Source: Longimicrobium terrae (GTDB taxonomy: Bacteria; Gemmatimonadota; Gemmatimonadetes; Longimicrobiales; Longimicrobiaceae). Taken from it: 64,000 nucleotides of DNA. Below the pieces are notes generated by a model that was not told the origin of the DNA, did no database searches, and saw only the letters and a program-made list of their open reading frames with translations. Below, one piece after another: positions 47,301 through 52,935 of this stretch. The stretch's first letter is position 1. Every line of letters starts with the position of its first letter. The DNA is taken from NCBI RefSeq assembly GCF_014202995.1, contig NZ_JACHIA010000013.1, positions 62,001 through 126,000 on the forward strand, written 5' to 3'. The position numbers were made by a program, and so were the translations under genes.

Positions 47301-50300
47301 GAGGTGGCGCGACTGCACCGGCTCGCTCCCGCGGTGCAGGTCGTCAACTACTACGGATCGACGGAAACGCAGCGCGCGGTGGGGTATTTCCCCGTTCCGC
47401 GCGATCTGGAATCGCTCGGCGCGGAGATCATTCCGGTGGGTCGCGGCATTCCGGACGTGCAGCTTCTGCTTCGCACCGCGTCCGGCGCGCCGGCGGGGAT
47501 CGGCGAACTGGGCGAGATCTGGATGCGCAGCCCGCACGTGGCGCTCGGCTATCGCGACGAGCCGGTGCTGACCGCGGAACGGTTCGTCCCCAATCCATGG
47601 ACGAATGATCCGCACGATGTCCTGTACCGTACGGGCGACCTGGGCCGCTACCGTGCAGACGGTACCGTGGAGATCGCGGGGCGCGCGGACCGGCAGGTAA
47701 AGGTGCGCGGCTTTCGCGTGGAGCCGGGGGAAGTGGAGGCGGCGATCCGCACGCATCCCGCCATCCGCGATACGGTCGTCGTCGCGCGCGGAGGCGGAGA
47801 CGAGCGCCGGCTGGTGGCGTATGTGGTGGGGTCCGCGGATGAGAATGGGGTTCGCGAGCACCTGCGCTCGCGTGTTCCGGAGTTCATGATCCCGGCGGAT
47901 GTGGTGCGGCTGGATGCTCTTCCGGTGACGCCGAACGGCAAGGTCGATCGCACGGCCCTTCCGGAACCGGCCATCACGGCCACGCCCGTGCCCGAGGTGA
48001 CGCGCTCGGCGACGGAGACGGCGGTCGCGGAGATCTGGGCGGAGGTGCTGGGGCGAGAGGCGGGGCGGATCGCCTCGGACGCGGACTTCTTTACGCTGGG
48101 CGGGCATTCGCTTCGCGCCACGCAGGTGCTGTCGCGAATCCGCTCGCGGCTTGGCGTGGAGGTGCCCATTCGCGCCTTCTTCGCTGCGCCCACGGTGGCG
48201 GCAATGGCGGCCGCGGTGGATGCCGCCCGTCCCGCCTCCGCCGCACCCGCGGTGGCGGCGAAGGATGAGGAGCCGGCGGCCGTGTATCCGCCCGGCGTGT
48301 ATCCGCTCACCTTTCCGCAGCAGCGGCTCTGGGTGCTGTCGCAGCTGGGGAGCACGGTGCCGTACAACATGCCGGGCGTGCTGCGCCTGGTGGGGCCGCT
48401 GGACGAGTGGGCGCTGGAGCGGGCGCTGGACGAGGTCGTGCGCCGCCACGAGCCGCTGCGTACACGCATCGAGCGGCGCGGGGACGAGCCGGTGCAGGTG
48501 GTGCAGCCGCCGCGCCCCGTGCGCCTGCGGGCGGAAGAGGTGAGTCCGCGCGACGGCGAGCGGGTGGAGGATGTGTTCCGGCGGATGGCGGAAGAGGAGG
48601 CGCTGCGGCCTTTCCCGGCGGAGGGTCCCTACTTCCGCGTCCGCCTTGTCCGCGCGGCGGAGGACGATCACCTGCTGCTGTGGACCATGCACCACGTGGT
48701 GAGCGACGGCTGGTCCATCGGCATCTTTCGCGGTGAACTCGCCACGCTGTACCGCGCCTTTGCCGCCGGAGACGGGTCGCCGCTGCCGCCGCTTTCCCTG
48801 TCGTACGGGGAGCACGCGGCGGAACAGCGTCGTGTACTGGCGGGAGAGGTGATGGACCGTCAGGTGGCGTGGTGGGCGGACCGGCTGCGCGGCGCGCCCG
48901 GGCTGCTGGAGCTGCCCACGGACTATCCCCGGCCGGCCACCCCCAGCGGCGAAGGGTCGTCCGTTTCCTTTCAGATCGCGGGAGACGCGGGCGCGCGCGT
49001 CGGGGAACTCGCCGGGCGCACGGGGACCACGCCGTTCATGGTGCTGCTCGCGGCGTTCCAGGTGCTGCTGGCGCGCTGGTCGGGGCAGGACGATATGGTC
49101 GTGGGAACGCCGATCGCGAACCGGACCCGTCCGGAAGTGGAAGGGTTGATCGGCTTCTTCGCCAACACCCTCGCCCTGCGCGGCGACCTGTCCGGCGACC
49201 CTCCGTTCACGACGCTGCTGGCCCGCGTGCGCGAGGCCACACTGGGCGCGTACGGGCACCAGGACGTGCCGTTCGAGCGCGTGGTCGAAGCGGCGCAGCC
49301 GGAGCGGACGCTGAGCCACAACCCCTTGTTCCAGGCGATGTTCACGCTGGTGAACACCCCGCCGGCGCGGACGGGAGAGGCGGCGCCGGGAGAGCTGGCG
49401 TGGGTGCCGCTGCCGCGTTCGCGCGACACGTCGCTGGTGGATCTTTCCCTTACACTGGCGGAGCAGGGCGGCCGCCTGTCGGGGGTGATGGAGTTCGCGA
49501 CGGACCTGTTCCGGGCGGAAACCGTGCGGCGGATGGCGGAGCACTTCGCCGTGCTGCTGGACGCGGCGCTGGCGGATCCTGATTCCCCGGTGTCTGGCCT
49601 CTCGCTGGCGACCGCGGAGGAAGCCGAGCGCCTGCTGGCGCTGGGCGACGGTGGCGGAGCGCTCGGGGCGGAAACCGTCGTGGGCCGCTTCGCCGCGCAG
49701 GCCGCACGAAGGCCGGACGCGGTCGCCCTGGTGGCGGAAGGCGTGTCGTTCACCTACGCCGACCTCGCCGCGCGGGTGGAGCGGATGGCGGCCCGGCTGC
49801 GTGCCGCGGGTGCGCGGCCGGACCGCCCGGTCGCCGTGGTGGCGGAGCACTCGGCGGCGGCGGTGGTGGGGATGATGGGGGCGATGGCGTCCGGTGGCGC
49901 CTATCTGCCGGTGGACGCCGCGCATCCCGCGGAACGGATCGCGTACACGCTGGCCGATTCGGGCGCGACGGTGGTCGCGGTGCAGGCGCACCTGCGCGAC
50001 CGGCTTCCGCCCACGGACCTCCCCGTCCTCGTCATTGAAGAGGATGCGGAGGATGGCGGGACGGGGATGCTGGACCTTCCCGATCCGGACAGCGCCGCGT
50101 ACGTGCTGTACACCTCCGGCTCCACCGGCGCGCCCAAGGCGGTCGTGGTGTCGCACGCGGCTGCGCTCGCCAACGTGGACGCGGTGAGCGCGCGCTTCGG
50201 GATTACGGCGGAGGACGGCGTGCTGGGGTTCTCATCGCTGACCTTTGATCCGTCGGTGGAGCAGATCCTGATCGCGCTCCTGTCCGGGGGGCGGCTGGTC

Positions 50301-52244
50301 ATGCGCGGCTCCAAGCTGTGGACGCCGGCGGAGTTTGCCGCGCGCGTGGCGGAAGAGGGGATTACCTATCTCGACCTGCCGACCGCGTACTGGAACCAGC
50401 TGGTGGACGATTCCGCCGCGCTGGCCCTGGTTCGCCGCCACGTGCGGCTCGCGTGCATCGGCGGAGAGTCGATGGTGACGGAGCGGGCGCGGCGGTGGGT
50501 GCAGGCGCCCGGAACCGGCGTGCTGGTAAACGGTTACGGGCCGACGGAGACGGTGGTGACGGCTGCGCTGTACACCGTTCCGGAAGGGTTCGGGGCGGAG
50601 GCGCTCCCGGCGCGGACGCCCGTGGGTACGCCGCCGGCCGGGCGGACGCTTCGGGTGCTGGATGCCCGTCTGCGGCTGCTTGCGGAAGGGGTGCCGGGCG
50701 AGTTGTACATCGGCGGGCCGGTGGGGGCGCGCGGCTACCTGGGCCGTCCCGCGCTCACGGCGGAGCGCTTTGTCCCCGACCCGTTCGGCGAGCCGGGCTC
50801 TCGCATGTACCGCAGCGGCGACCTGGCGCGGTGGAACGGCGGGGAACTGGAGTTCCTGGGTCGGGCCGACATGCAGGTGAAGGTGCGCGGATTCCGCGTG
50901 GAGCCGGGAGAGGTGGAGTCGGTGCTGCGCACGCATCCGGGCGTACGCGACGTGGCGGTCGCGGCGCGTCCTGATGCGGCCGGGGAGAACCGGCTGATCG
51001 CATACGTGGCGGGAGAGGTGGATGAGGCGGAGCTGCGTGACCTGTGCGCGTCGCGGCTGCCGGTGTACATGGTCCCGCAGGTGATCGTACCGGTGGATGC
51101 GCTGCCGGTGACGCGAAACGGCAAGGTGGACTACCGCGCGCTTCCCGATCCGGGGAGCGGCGGAGCGGCGGGATACCTCCTGCCCACCGGCGCGGCGGAG
51201 GTGGAAATGGCCGCGCTGTGGGCGGACACGCTGGGCGTGAAATGTGTGGGTGCGCGGGACGACTTCTTCCGGCTGGGCGGGCATTCGCTGCTGGCGGTGC
51301 GGCTGCTGGCGCGCGTGGGGGAGCGGTTCGGGCGCGACCTGCCGCTGGCCACGCTCTTTCAGAACCCGACACTGTCGGTCTTTACGGCGGCGGTACGGGA
51401 CGGTGCGGAGGCGGAGGACGAGGGGCGTCTGCGGGTGACGCTTTCCGGCGGGACGCTGCCGCCCTTCTTCTGCATGCCTCCCGCAGGCGGAACGGTGACG
51501 CCGTACACGGACCTGGCGCGGCTGCTGGGGTCGGACCAGCCGTTCCATGCGCTGCAGGCGCCGGGAGTCGCCACGGAGGATGAGCCGCTGCGTTCGGTGC
51601 AGGCGATGGCGGAGCGCTACGTGGACGAGATCCGGCTCGCGCAGCCGGCGGGTCCGTATCGTCTGGGCGGGTGGTCGGCGGGCGGGCTGGTGGCGCTGGA
51701 AGTGGCCCGCCGGCTCCGCGCGCGCGGCGAGGAGGTCTCGCTGCTGGCGCTGTTCGACACGATTCCGCCGGACGGGCTGCGCGAGGCGGTGGCGCCGGAC
51801 CGCGTGGAGCAGTACGTGAGCTTTGCGCGCAACTCGGTGACCAACGACGAGGCGCGGCTGGCGGAACTGGAATCGGAACTGCGCGCCGCGGGACCGGCCG
51901 GATGGATGAAGGCGCTGTCGGCGTGGGTGGCGCGAAACGGTGCGCAGGTGCTGGACGCGCAGTTGGAGCGGCTGTCGCGCGTCTTTGACGTGTACGAGGC
52001 GACGGCCGAGGCTACCGACGCGTACCGGCTGGCGGATCCGTACGATGGGCCGGTGGCGCTGTTCGTGGCGGAAGAGGCGAATCCAAAGGATGCTCACCTT
52101 CCCCCGCTGGCGGAGCGCTGGAAGCCGTTCGTGGCGGGAAGTCTGCGGACGTGGACGATCCCGGGAGCGCACGCCCGCATGGTGTACGAGCCGAATGTGC
52201 GGGTACTCGCGGACGCTCTTCGCGAGGCGCTGCGCGACGGCTGA
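35352..52244 (+). CDS. Five-module NRPS N8-N12 with terminal thioesterase
   Basis: 5630 residues from the ATG at 35352; the frame is open to a TTG at 35307. Layout is (C-A-PCP)x5-TE. Condensation HH pairs are at 176, 1239, 2302, 3368 and 4447, all with an intact HHxxxDG. Carrier serines are 1048, 2110, 3176, 4253 and 5312. Pockets: N8 DALWMGGTFK (Val-like, tentative); N9 DFWNIGMVHK (exact Thr code as I know it); N10 DPRHCGLQAK and N11 DPRHFVYRAK (Lys2/McyE-like); N12 DPEDCGGVTK (acidic pocket, probably a basic side chain). The thioesterase has Ser5442 in GWSAG, Asp5469 and probably His5607. The Ser-Asp spacing of 27 equals that of the surfactin TE as I recall it. The TE ends the line by hydrolysis or macrocyclisation; the N9 threonine hydroxyl is a candidate nucleophile. 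The C domains of N10 and N11 share a 70-base tract differing at two positions, which points to module duplication. A terminator follows the stop codon. Confidence 0.95.
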   Translation: MSKIPSRLDELTPEQRRLLALRLKTRRAEPAPEAPADSALGGEFPVSFTQQRMWLLDRLEPANPAYNVPNARRFFSAVDDAVVERAVDEILRRHGALRTRFATRDGSPVQMVAPHAPFVLPVVDLSGRPEDGREAELERLAQAFALEPFNLEQGPLFRATMVRMGGEDWALLVTAHHAVTDGWSMGVFWSEFGTLTGAFGRGEPSPLPPLPLTFGEYARRQRERLSGTGLDSLTGHWKARLDGAPVLLDLPLDHPRPATPSGRGDVVDIELREGVPDAVQMLAAEEESTPFMVLLAAFQLLLSRYTRQTDLLVGTAVAGRTGAELERLIGFFANTLVLRGDLNGNPTFRQLVRRARETLLDAYQHQEMPFERLVEELNPDRAGGTPPLVQAMFVLQNTPVAGTGTAESAKPDTRMEKVRQDFAFAKFDLTLAVWHSGPAMTVRLEYAADLLDETTAERMLDHFEALLEAALGDPDLPVQRLRMAPGEELAELARWSTGPAAAETDIPVHVLFGRRAAESPRSAALSWADGAMTYGELDAAANRLAHHLRGRGVLPGARVGVFLERGPELVVTLLAILRAGAAYVPLDPAYPAERLAWLAGDAGLSATVTSSGLRDLLPATDAILVDLDAERDTIRTQAETDPEVHAGPDAAAYVIYTSGSTGRPKGVVVPHRGIVRLVRGGGFAELGPDTVFLQLAPSSFDAATLEIWGPLLNGGRLALAPAGTPEVAAIAAEVRREGVTHLWLTAGLFHLVADEDPAALTGVRHLMAGGDVLSVDHLRRVMDAVPSLRITNGYGPTENTTFTACHDVAPGDLARASVPIGHPIADTIVHVLDDRMQPCPPGVPGELYTGGSGLALGYLNRPGLTASSFVPDPFGAHGSRLYRTGDLVRWREGGVLEFFGRIDQQLKVRGFRIEPGEIEAALRDHAHVGDAVVVARADGPGEKRLVAYVTARNGVAPEPAALRDALSRRLPGHMVPSAWVLLDVLPLTPNGKVDRRALPAPTAGPEADAAFAAPRTPTEDVLAAIWAELLRLPRVGTEDDFFLLGGHSLVATQVLSRVRQAFGAEVPLRALFESSRLASFAERVDEAVRAESGIAARPLTPAAADDLPLSFAQERLWFIDRMEPGNPVYNMPFPVRMRGALDPGALARAMAALVERHAVLRTRFAVVDGLPVQRVEPADGFALAVEDAAPVAESDRDAVAAEQSAAWASLPFDLENGPLFRARLIRFAADDHLLLLAMHHAVSDGWSMGVFWREVIALYRGFVEGEDADLPPLPVQYADFAAWQREWLSGEVLERQVAWWREHLSGAPARLELPADRSRPPVQSHRGAALPFHIPSEVVEPVRALARREGATLFMALLAAWQVLLSRWSGQEDVVVGTPVAGRTRREVEGLIGFFVNTLAIRGDLSGAPSFRAHLARVREATLGAYAHQDLPFERLVEELQPGRSLSHAPIYQVMMVLQNTPDGAGEGFPGIAMAGAPGGGTVAKVDLTLGLVETGDGGLRGAIEYATDLFDGGTVERMAGHFANLLVAAASNADMAVTDLPLMSDEERLATAAMGAAISSFPVTETLHGAFAAQAARSPGAIAVTFGDEAVTYGALDARANRLAHHIRALGAGPDTLVGLCVERSVETVAGILAILKAGAAYLPLDPAYPEDRLAYMLEDSGVRLVVTTDALTERLPESATLVRMDADAAAIDAEPSTAPVETADPESLAYVIYTSGSTGRPKGVQVTHANVVRLFSATDEWFGFGPEDVWTLFHSYAFDFSVWELWGALLYGGRLVVVPFLVSREPDAFYALLEAEEVTVLNQTPSAFRQLMRADELASAAGNARTLALREVIFGGEALDPASLRGWVERRGVDRPRLVNMYGITETTVHVTWRVIGEADVHGGAASPIGIPIPDLSVHLLDRRGAPVPVGVVGEMYVGGAGVARGYLNRPALTSERFVPGAGGRLYRSGDLARRLVDGGLEFFGRADDQVKVRGFRIELGEIESVLLAHPYVREVVVLPRGSGDAERLVAWMVMASPMTDAELRIHLRGRLPEYMIPGAFVRMDALPLTRNGKVDRRALPEPDLSGRPGSAEARTPTEELLAAIWSDLLDVARVGPEDGFFELGGHSLLATRVVSRVREAFGVELPVRAVFEHANLAAQAAEIDRMARAVAGSEAPPIVPVPREGDLPLSFAQERMWFVDRLEPGSPVYHMPFQYLLHGALDRDALGRALDDVVRRHEPLRTRFPRVDGVPVQRVEAATPVPFPTEDLTGLPEAERGPEALRRARAESAAPFDLEQGPLFRASLVRLAEDEHLLLLTLHHVISDGWSMGVLWNELSSLYDAYSRNAPSPLTPLRIQYADFAHWQREWLSGPVLESQLGFWRNRLGGAPPLLALPTDRPRPLVQTHTGAAESVRLDREVADSVLALGRREGATLFMVLLAALDLVLGRLAGQDDVVVGTPIAGRTRGETEGLIGLFLNSLALRTDLSGNPSFGELLRRVREATLEAYAHQDVPFERVLEELRPERSLAHSPVFQVMLNLSNFAEGDVSLPGLQVRPIGTGGAPASKFDLTLYAGETPDGLSLHLVYNPDLFDAGRMKGVLAQIGSVLRQAANDPALPINAFSLVTEDGRPALPDPTLSLPVEEWTGAVHERFAARAAAAPDRVALVDAERRWTYGEVDADANRVANRLIADGVRPGDVVAVLGHRSAGLVRALLGVWKAGAAFMVLDPAYPAARLAAQSRIALPAAFVRIAAAGDVPDELAAALSETVRSHIVLGAAGLMDSDAPATAPGLSAGPDDLAYLAFTSGTTGAPKAVAGTHRPLSHFFGWYGREFATGAGDRFALLAGLAHDPLLRDLFAPLTCGGSLMIPDPARIGEPGWLAGWMRSSAVTVAHLTPAMAQLLAGGAGADELPALRLACFGGDLLSATDVQAVRAMAPGVEVVNLYGATETPQAMGLFRVPAAPIPGIQPVGQGIDGVQLLVLTPDGKPAGVGEVGEVVIRTPYLSAGYRNDAELTAERFVVNPWTGDPADRMYRTGDLGRHRPDGMVEIAGRADAQVKVRGFRVEPAEIVAALRTLPAVRDAVVGAHGTGTDRALAAWLVADGERPDAGALRGHLRALLPEWLIPSWFVWVDAIPLTPNGKVDRRALPAPDAAAPSAGSEPATDTERTLAEIWSTLLRRPDPRREDHFFSLGGHSLLATRVSARVRDAFGVELPLRAVFEHATLAALAAEIDRVRDAEPALAIPPIRPVPRGDTAPASFAQERMWFVDRMEPGGSVYLMPSVHRLRGAVDAEAMRAAVTEMVRRHETLRTAIPEVDGLPVQRILPAGPVDLPFHDLSGRAEPGRSEALSALAAENANSPFDMERGPLFRASLVRLGADDHVLMLNVHHAVSDGWSNRVLITEIAALHDAFRQGRPSPLAPLPVQYADYALWQREWMRGPVLDQQLAWWRETLAGAPPRLELPADRPRAAVQTHRGASAVATLEPALADSVRDLARREGATSFMVLLASFSLVLSRLSGQEDVVVGTPLAGRTRAELEGLIGLFLNSLALRTDLSGNPSFRELLGRVREATLGAYAHQDVPFERVLEEIRPERSLSHTPVFQVMLNLLNFGGGDAEAAGQPGDTAVTGLGAGAQLASKFDLTLYAAERPDGLAMHLVYNADLFDAPRMEALLAQVGGVLRQAVKDPARPLDGFLLRSDEDALPDPAEPLSDEWRGSVPALFAAQASRAPYQVAVEDPGERWMYGELDSATRRIAARLVSDGVRPGDVVAIWAHRSAALVRALMGTLRAGAAFVVLDPAYPATRLAEYVRLARPTALLRMAAAGPVPPVVEERLSATTRSHIMLGVRTGVSADEVDGLESVAAVAPEVEIGPDSLAYLSFTSGTTGTPRAVMGRHGSLTHFTPWLEEAFGLGAADRFSLLSGLAHDPLHRDVFTPLQLGAAIVAPDAERTGEPGYLATWMTETGITVAHLTPAMGQQLTEVQDSAARIPSLRLAFFVGDVLTRAEVARLHRLAPAVQVVNYYGSTETQRAVGYFPVPRDLESLGAEIIPVGRGIPDVQLLLRTASGAPAGIGELGEIWMRSPHVALGYRDEPVLTAERFVPNPWTNDPHDVLYRTGDLGRYRADGTVEIAGRADRQVKVRGFRVEPGEVEAAIRTHPAIRDTVVVARGGGDERRLVAYVVGSADENGVREHLRSRVPEFMIPADVVRLDALPVTPNGKVDRTALPEPAITATPVPEVTRSATETAVAEIWAEVLGREAGRIASDADFFTLGGHSLRATQVLSRIRSRLGVEVPIRAFFAAPTVAAMAAAVDAARPASAAPAVAAKDEEPAAVYPPGVYPLTFPQQRLWVLSQLGSTVPYNMPGVLRLVGPLDEWALERALDEVVRRHEPLRTRIERRGDEPVQVVQPPRPVRLRAEEVSPRDGERVEDVFRRMAEEEALRPFPAEGPYFRVRLVRAAEDDHLLLWTMHHVVSDGWSIGIFRGELATLYRAFAAGDGSPLPPLSLSYGEHAAEQRRVLAGEVMDRQVAWWADRLRGAPGLLELPTDYPRPATPSGEGSSVSFQIAGDAGARVGELAGRTGTTPFMVLLAAFQVLLARWSGQDDMVVGTPIANRTRPEVEGLIGFFANTLALRGDLSGDPPFTTLLARVREATLGAYGHQDVPFERVVEAAQPERTLSHNPLFQAMFTLVNTPPARTGEAAPGELAWVPLPRSRDTSLVDLSLTLAEQGGRLSGVMEFATDLFRAETVRRMAEHFAVLLDAALADPDSPVSGLSLATAEEAERLLALGDGGGALGAETVVGRFAAQAARRPDAVALVAEGVSFTYADLAARVERMAARLRAAGARPDRPVAVVAEHSAAAVVGMMGAMASGGAYLPVDAAHPAERIAYTLADSGATVVAVQAHLRDRLPPTDLPVLVIEEDAEDGGTGMLDLPDPDSAAYVLYTSGSTGAPKAVVVSHAAALANVDAVSARFGITAEDGVLGFSSLTFDPSVEQILIALLSGGRLVMRGSKLWTPAEFAARVAEEGITYLDLPTAYWNQLVDDSAALALVRRHVRLACIGGESMVTERARRWVQAPGTGVLVNGYGPTETVVTAALYTVPEGFGAEALPARTPVGTPPAGRTLRVLDARLRLLAEGVPGELYIGGPVGARGYLGRPALTAERFVPDPFGEPGSRMYRSGDLARWNGGELEFLGRADMQVKVRGFRVEPGEVESVLRTHPGVRDVAVAARPDAAGENRLIAYVAGEVDEAELRDLCASRLPVYMVPQVIVPVDALPVTRNGKVDYRALPDPGSGGAAGYLLPTGAAEVEMAALWADTLGVKCVGARDDFFRLGGHSLLAVRLLARVGERFGRDLPLATLFQNPTLSVFTAAVRDGAEAEDEGRLRVTLSGGTLPPFFCMPPAGGTVTPYTDLARLLGSDQPFHALQAPGVATEDEPLRSVQAMAERYVDEIRLAQPAGPYRLGGWSAGGLVALEVARRLRARGEEVSLLALFDTIPPDGLREAVAPDRVEQYVSFARNSVTNDEARLAELESELRAAGPAGWMKALSAWVARNGAQVLDAQLERLSRVFDVYEATAEATDAYRLADPYDGPVALFVAEEANPKDAHLPPLAERWKPFVAGSLRTWTIPGAHARMVYEPNVRVLADALREALRDG
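43220..44740 (+). other. Unusual adenylation domain N10 (McyE/Lys2-like)
   Basis: In place of the normal FDxS core, this A domain has AHDPLLRDLF (Asp2831), with FTSGTTG at about 2785, a THRPLSHF segment and LTPAM. The pocket read by eye is DPRHCGLQAK. This DPRH pattern is known to me from the Glu-activating McyE domain (DPRHSGVVGK) and from fungal Lys2. McyE is thought to form a gamma-linked (iso) glutamate. Inference: N10 activates an acidic residue, possibly through its side-chain carboxyl. Confidence 0.75.
46440..47960 (+). other. Unusual adenylation domain N11 (Lys2-like)
   Basis: Motifs match fungal alpha-aminoadipate reductase Lys2 as I remember it: AHDPLHRDVFTPL (Asp3905), LTPAMGQQL, FFVGDVLT and YGSTETQRAV (from Tyr4001). 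The pocket DPRHFVYRAK differs by one residue from the Lys2 code DPRHFVMRAK. Lys2 activates the delta (side-chain) carboxyl of alpha-aminoadipate. A normal condensation domain precedes N11 and a normal carrier domain follows it, so here the activated residue should enter the peptide rather than be reduced. Confidence 0.8.
51430..52240 (+). other. Type I thioesterase domain ending the assembly line
   Basis: Begins at the LRVTLSGG segment after carrier domain N12 and fills the C-terminus. Nucleophile Ser5442 lies in GGWSAGG, Asp5469 follows at the expected spacing, and His5607 is in GAHARM near the end. Residues between the Asp and His are longer than in the compact surfactin TE, which leaves room for a larger lid. 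Confidence 0.9.
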
Positions 52245-52269
52245 TTTTTCCGAATCCTCACCCTTTACG

Positions 52270-52306
52270 CCGCCCCTGGAATATCGTGTCTGGGGCGGTT
52301 TTTCTT
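52270..52306 (+). terminator. Rho-independent terminator of the NRPS/PKS cluster
   Basis: CCGCCCC (52270-52276) pairs with GGGGCGG (52292-52298) and is followed at once by TTTTTCTT. It lies 26 bases after the stop of the last synthetase. It is the only site inside or just after the cluster with a proper U-tract, so it probably marks the end of the transcription unit. Confidence 0.85.
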
Positions 52307-52333
52307 CGGCGGAGACTTGGCTGAACGAGAGTC

Positions 52334-52361
52334 TTGCGTCCAGAAATCCGCTCGTTATCAT
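52334..52361 (+). promoter_or_regulatory. Possible sigma-70-like promoter for the GxxExxY gene
   Basis: TTGCGT (52334-52339) and TATCAT (52356-52361) are separated by 16 bases in an unusually AT-rich stretch between the cluster terminator and the inverted repeat. The -10 matches five of six consensus bases and the -35 is weak. Confidence 0.35.
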
Positions 52362-52378
52362 GGATCTAAACCGAACAG

Positions 52379-52421
52379 CCCTCACGCGGAGGCCGCGGGG
52401 GTCGCGGAGGTCGCGGGGAAC
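52379..52421 (+). repeat. Left arm of a 43-base inverted repeat around the GxxExxY gene
   Basis: This 43-base GC-rich arm, made of GCGGAGG-type units, matches the reverse complement of 52884-52926 at 40 of 43 positions. It lies between the candidate promoter and the Shine-Dalgarno of the GxxExxY gene, so it would be in the 5' untranslated region. Confidence 0.9.
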
Positions 52422-52440
52422 TGAACGAGAGGGGAGGAGC

Positions 52441-52923
52441 ATGGAGATCGACCAGATCACCGGCCGGATCGTGAGCGCCGCGTACAAACTCCATACGGAT
52501 CTTGGCCCGGGCATGCTGGAGTCCGTCTACGAGGTGGTGCTCGAACGATTCCTGGAAGATCGCGGCCTGAGGGTGGAGAGACAGAAGAGAATGCCATTCC
52601 GTTTTGCCGGAATGGACTTTGACGAGGGATTCCGGGCTGACATGCTGGTGGAGGGCCGGGTGCTCGTGGAGTTGAAATCGATTGAGGCCCTTGCTCCCGT
52701 TCACAAGAAGCAGGTTCTGACGTACCTTCGCCTCCTGAATCTGCCGGTTGGTCTGCTGATCAACTTCGGTGCGCCGCGCATGAACGAAGGATTGCGCCGC
52801 ATCGTAAACGATCATGTTCCTTCCGCGCAGTCTGCGCTGCGCGTAAACCGGCAGCGGACAGGAAACCCGCGGCGCGCGCCAGAGCTCCCCGCGACCTCCG
52901 CGCCCCCCGCGACCTCCGCGTGA
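52441..52923 (+). CDS. GxxExxY family protein with a PD-(D/E)XK nuclease-like core
   Basis: 160 residues. The ATG follows a strong GGGGAGGAGC Shine-Dalgarno. The frame is also open upstream into the NRPS gene, but that stretch is a shadow of the thioesterase coding region. The family signature is G24-M-L-E27-S-V-Y30. A nuclease-type core follows: Asp67, then Glu77-Leu-Lys79 in VELKS, then a conserved KKQVLTYLRLL helix. Family members are small proteins of unproven function, predicted to have a PD-(D/E)XK restriction-endonuclease fold. The last 13 codons (ELPATSAPPATSA) lie in the right arm of the flanking inverted repeat and look like read-through of that repeat, not conserved protein. Codon use looks less GC-biased than the synthetase genes, with more AT-rich stretches, so this may be an acquired cassette. 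Confidence 0.85.
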   Translation: MEIDQITGRIVSAAYKLHTDLGPGMLESVYEVVLERFLEDRGLRVERQKRMPFRFAGMDFDEGFRADMLVEGRVLVELKSIEALAPVHKKQVLTYLRLLNLPVGLLINFGAPRMNEGLRRIVNDHVPSAQSALRVNRQRTGNPRRAPELPATSAPPATSA

Positions 52924-52926
52924 GGG
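52884..52926 (-). repeat. Right arm of the 43-base inverted repeat
   Basis: Reverse complement of the left arm at 52379-52421 with three mismatches. It contains the last 13 codons and the stop of the GxxExxY gene, and its GAGGG end could serve as the Shine-Dalgarno of csaA, whose ATG begins ten bases later. Confidence 0.9.
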
Positions 52927-52935
52927 CAGTTCTAC

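Noticed and set aside
51940-52440. Upstream extension of the GxxExxY frame
   Set aside because: It overlaps the thioesterase coding region and the terminator; the ATG at 52441 has a strong ribosome site and matches the family start.
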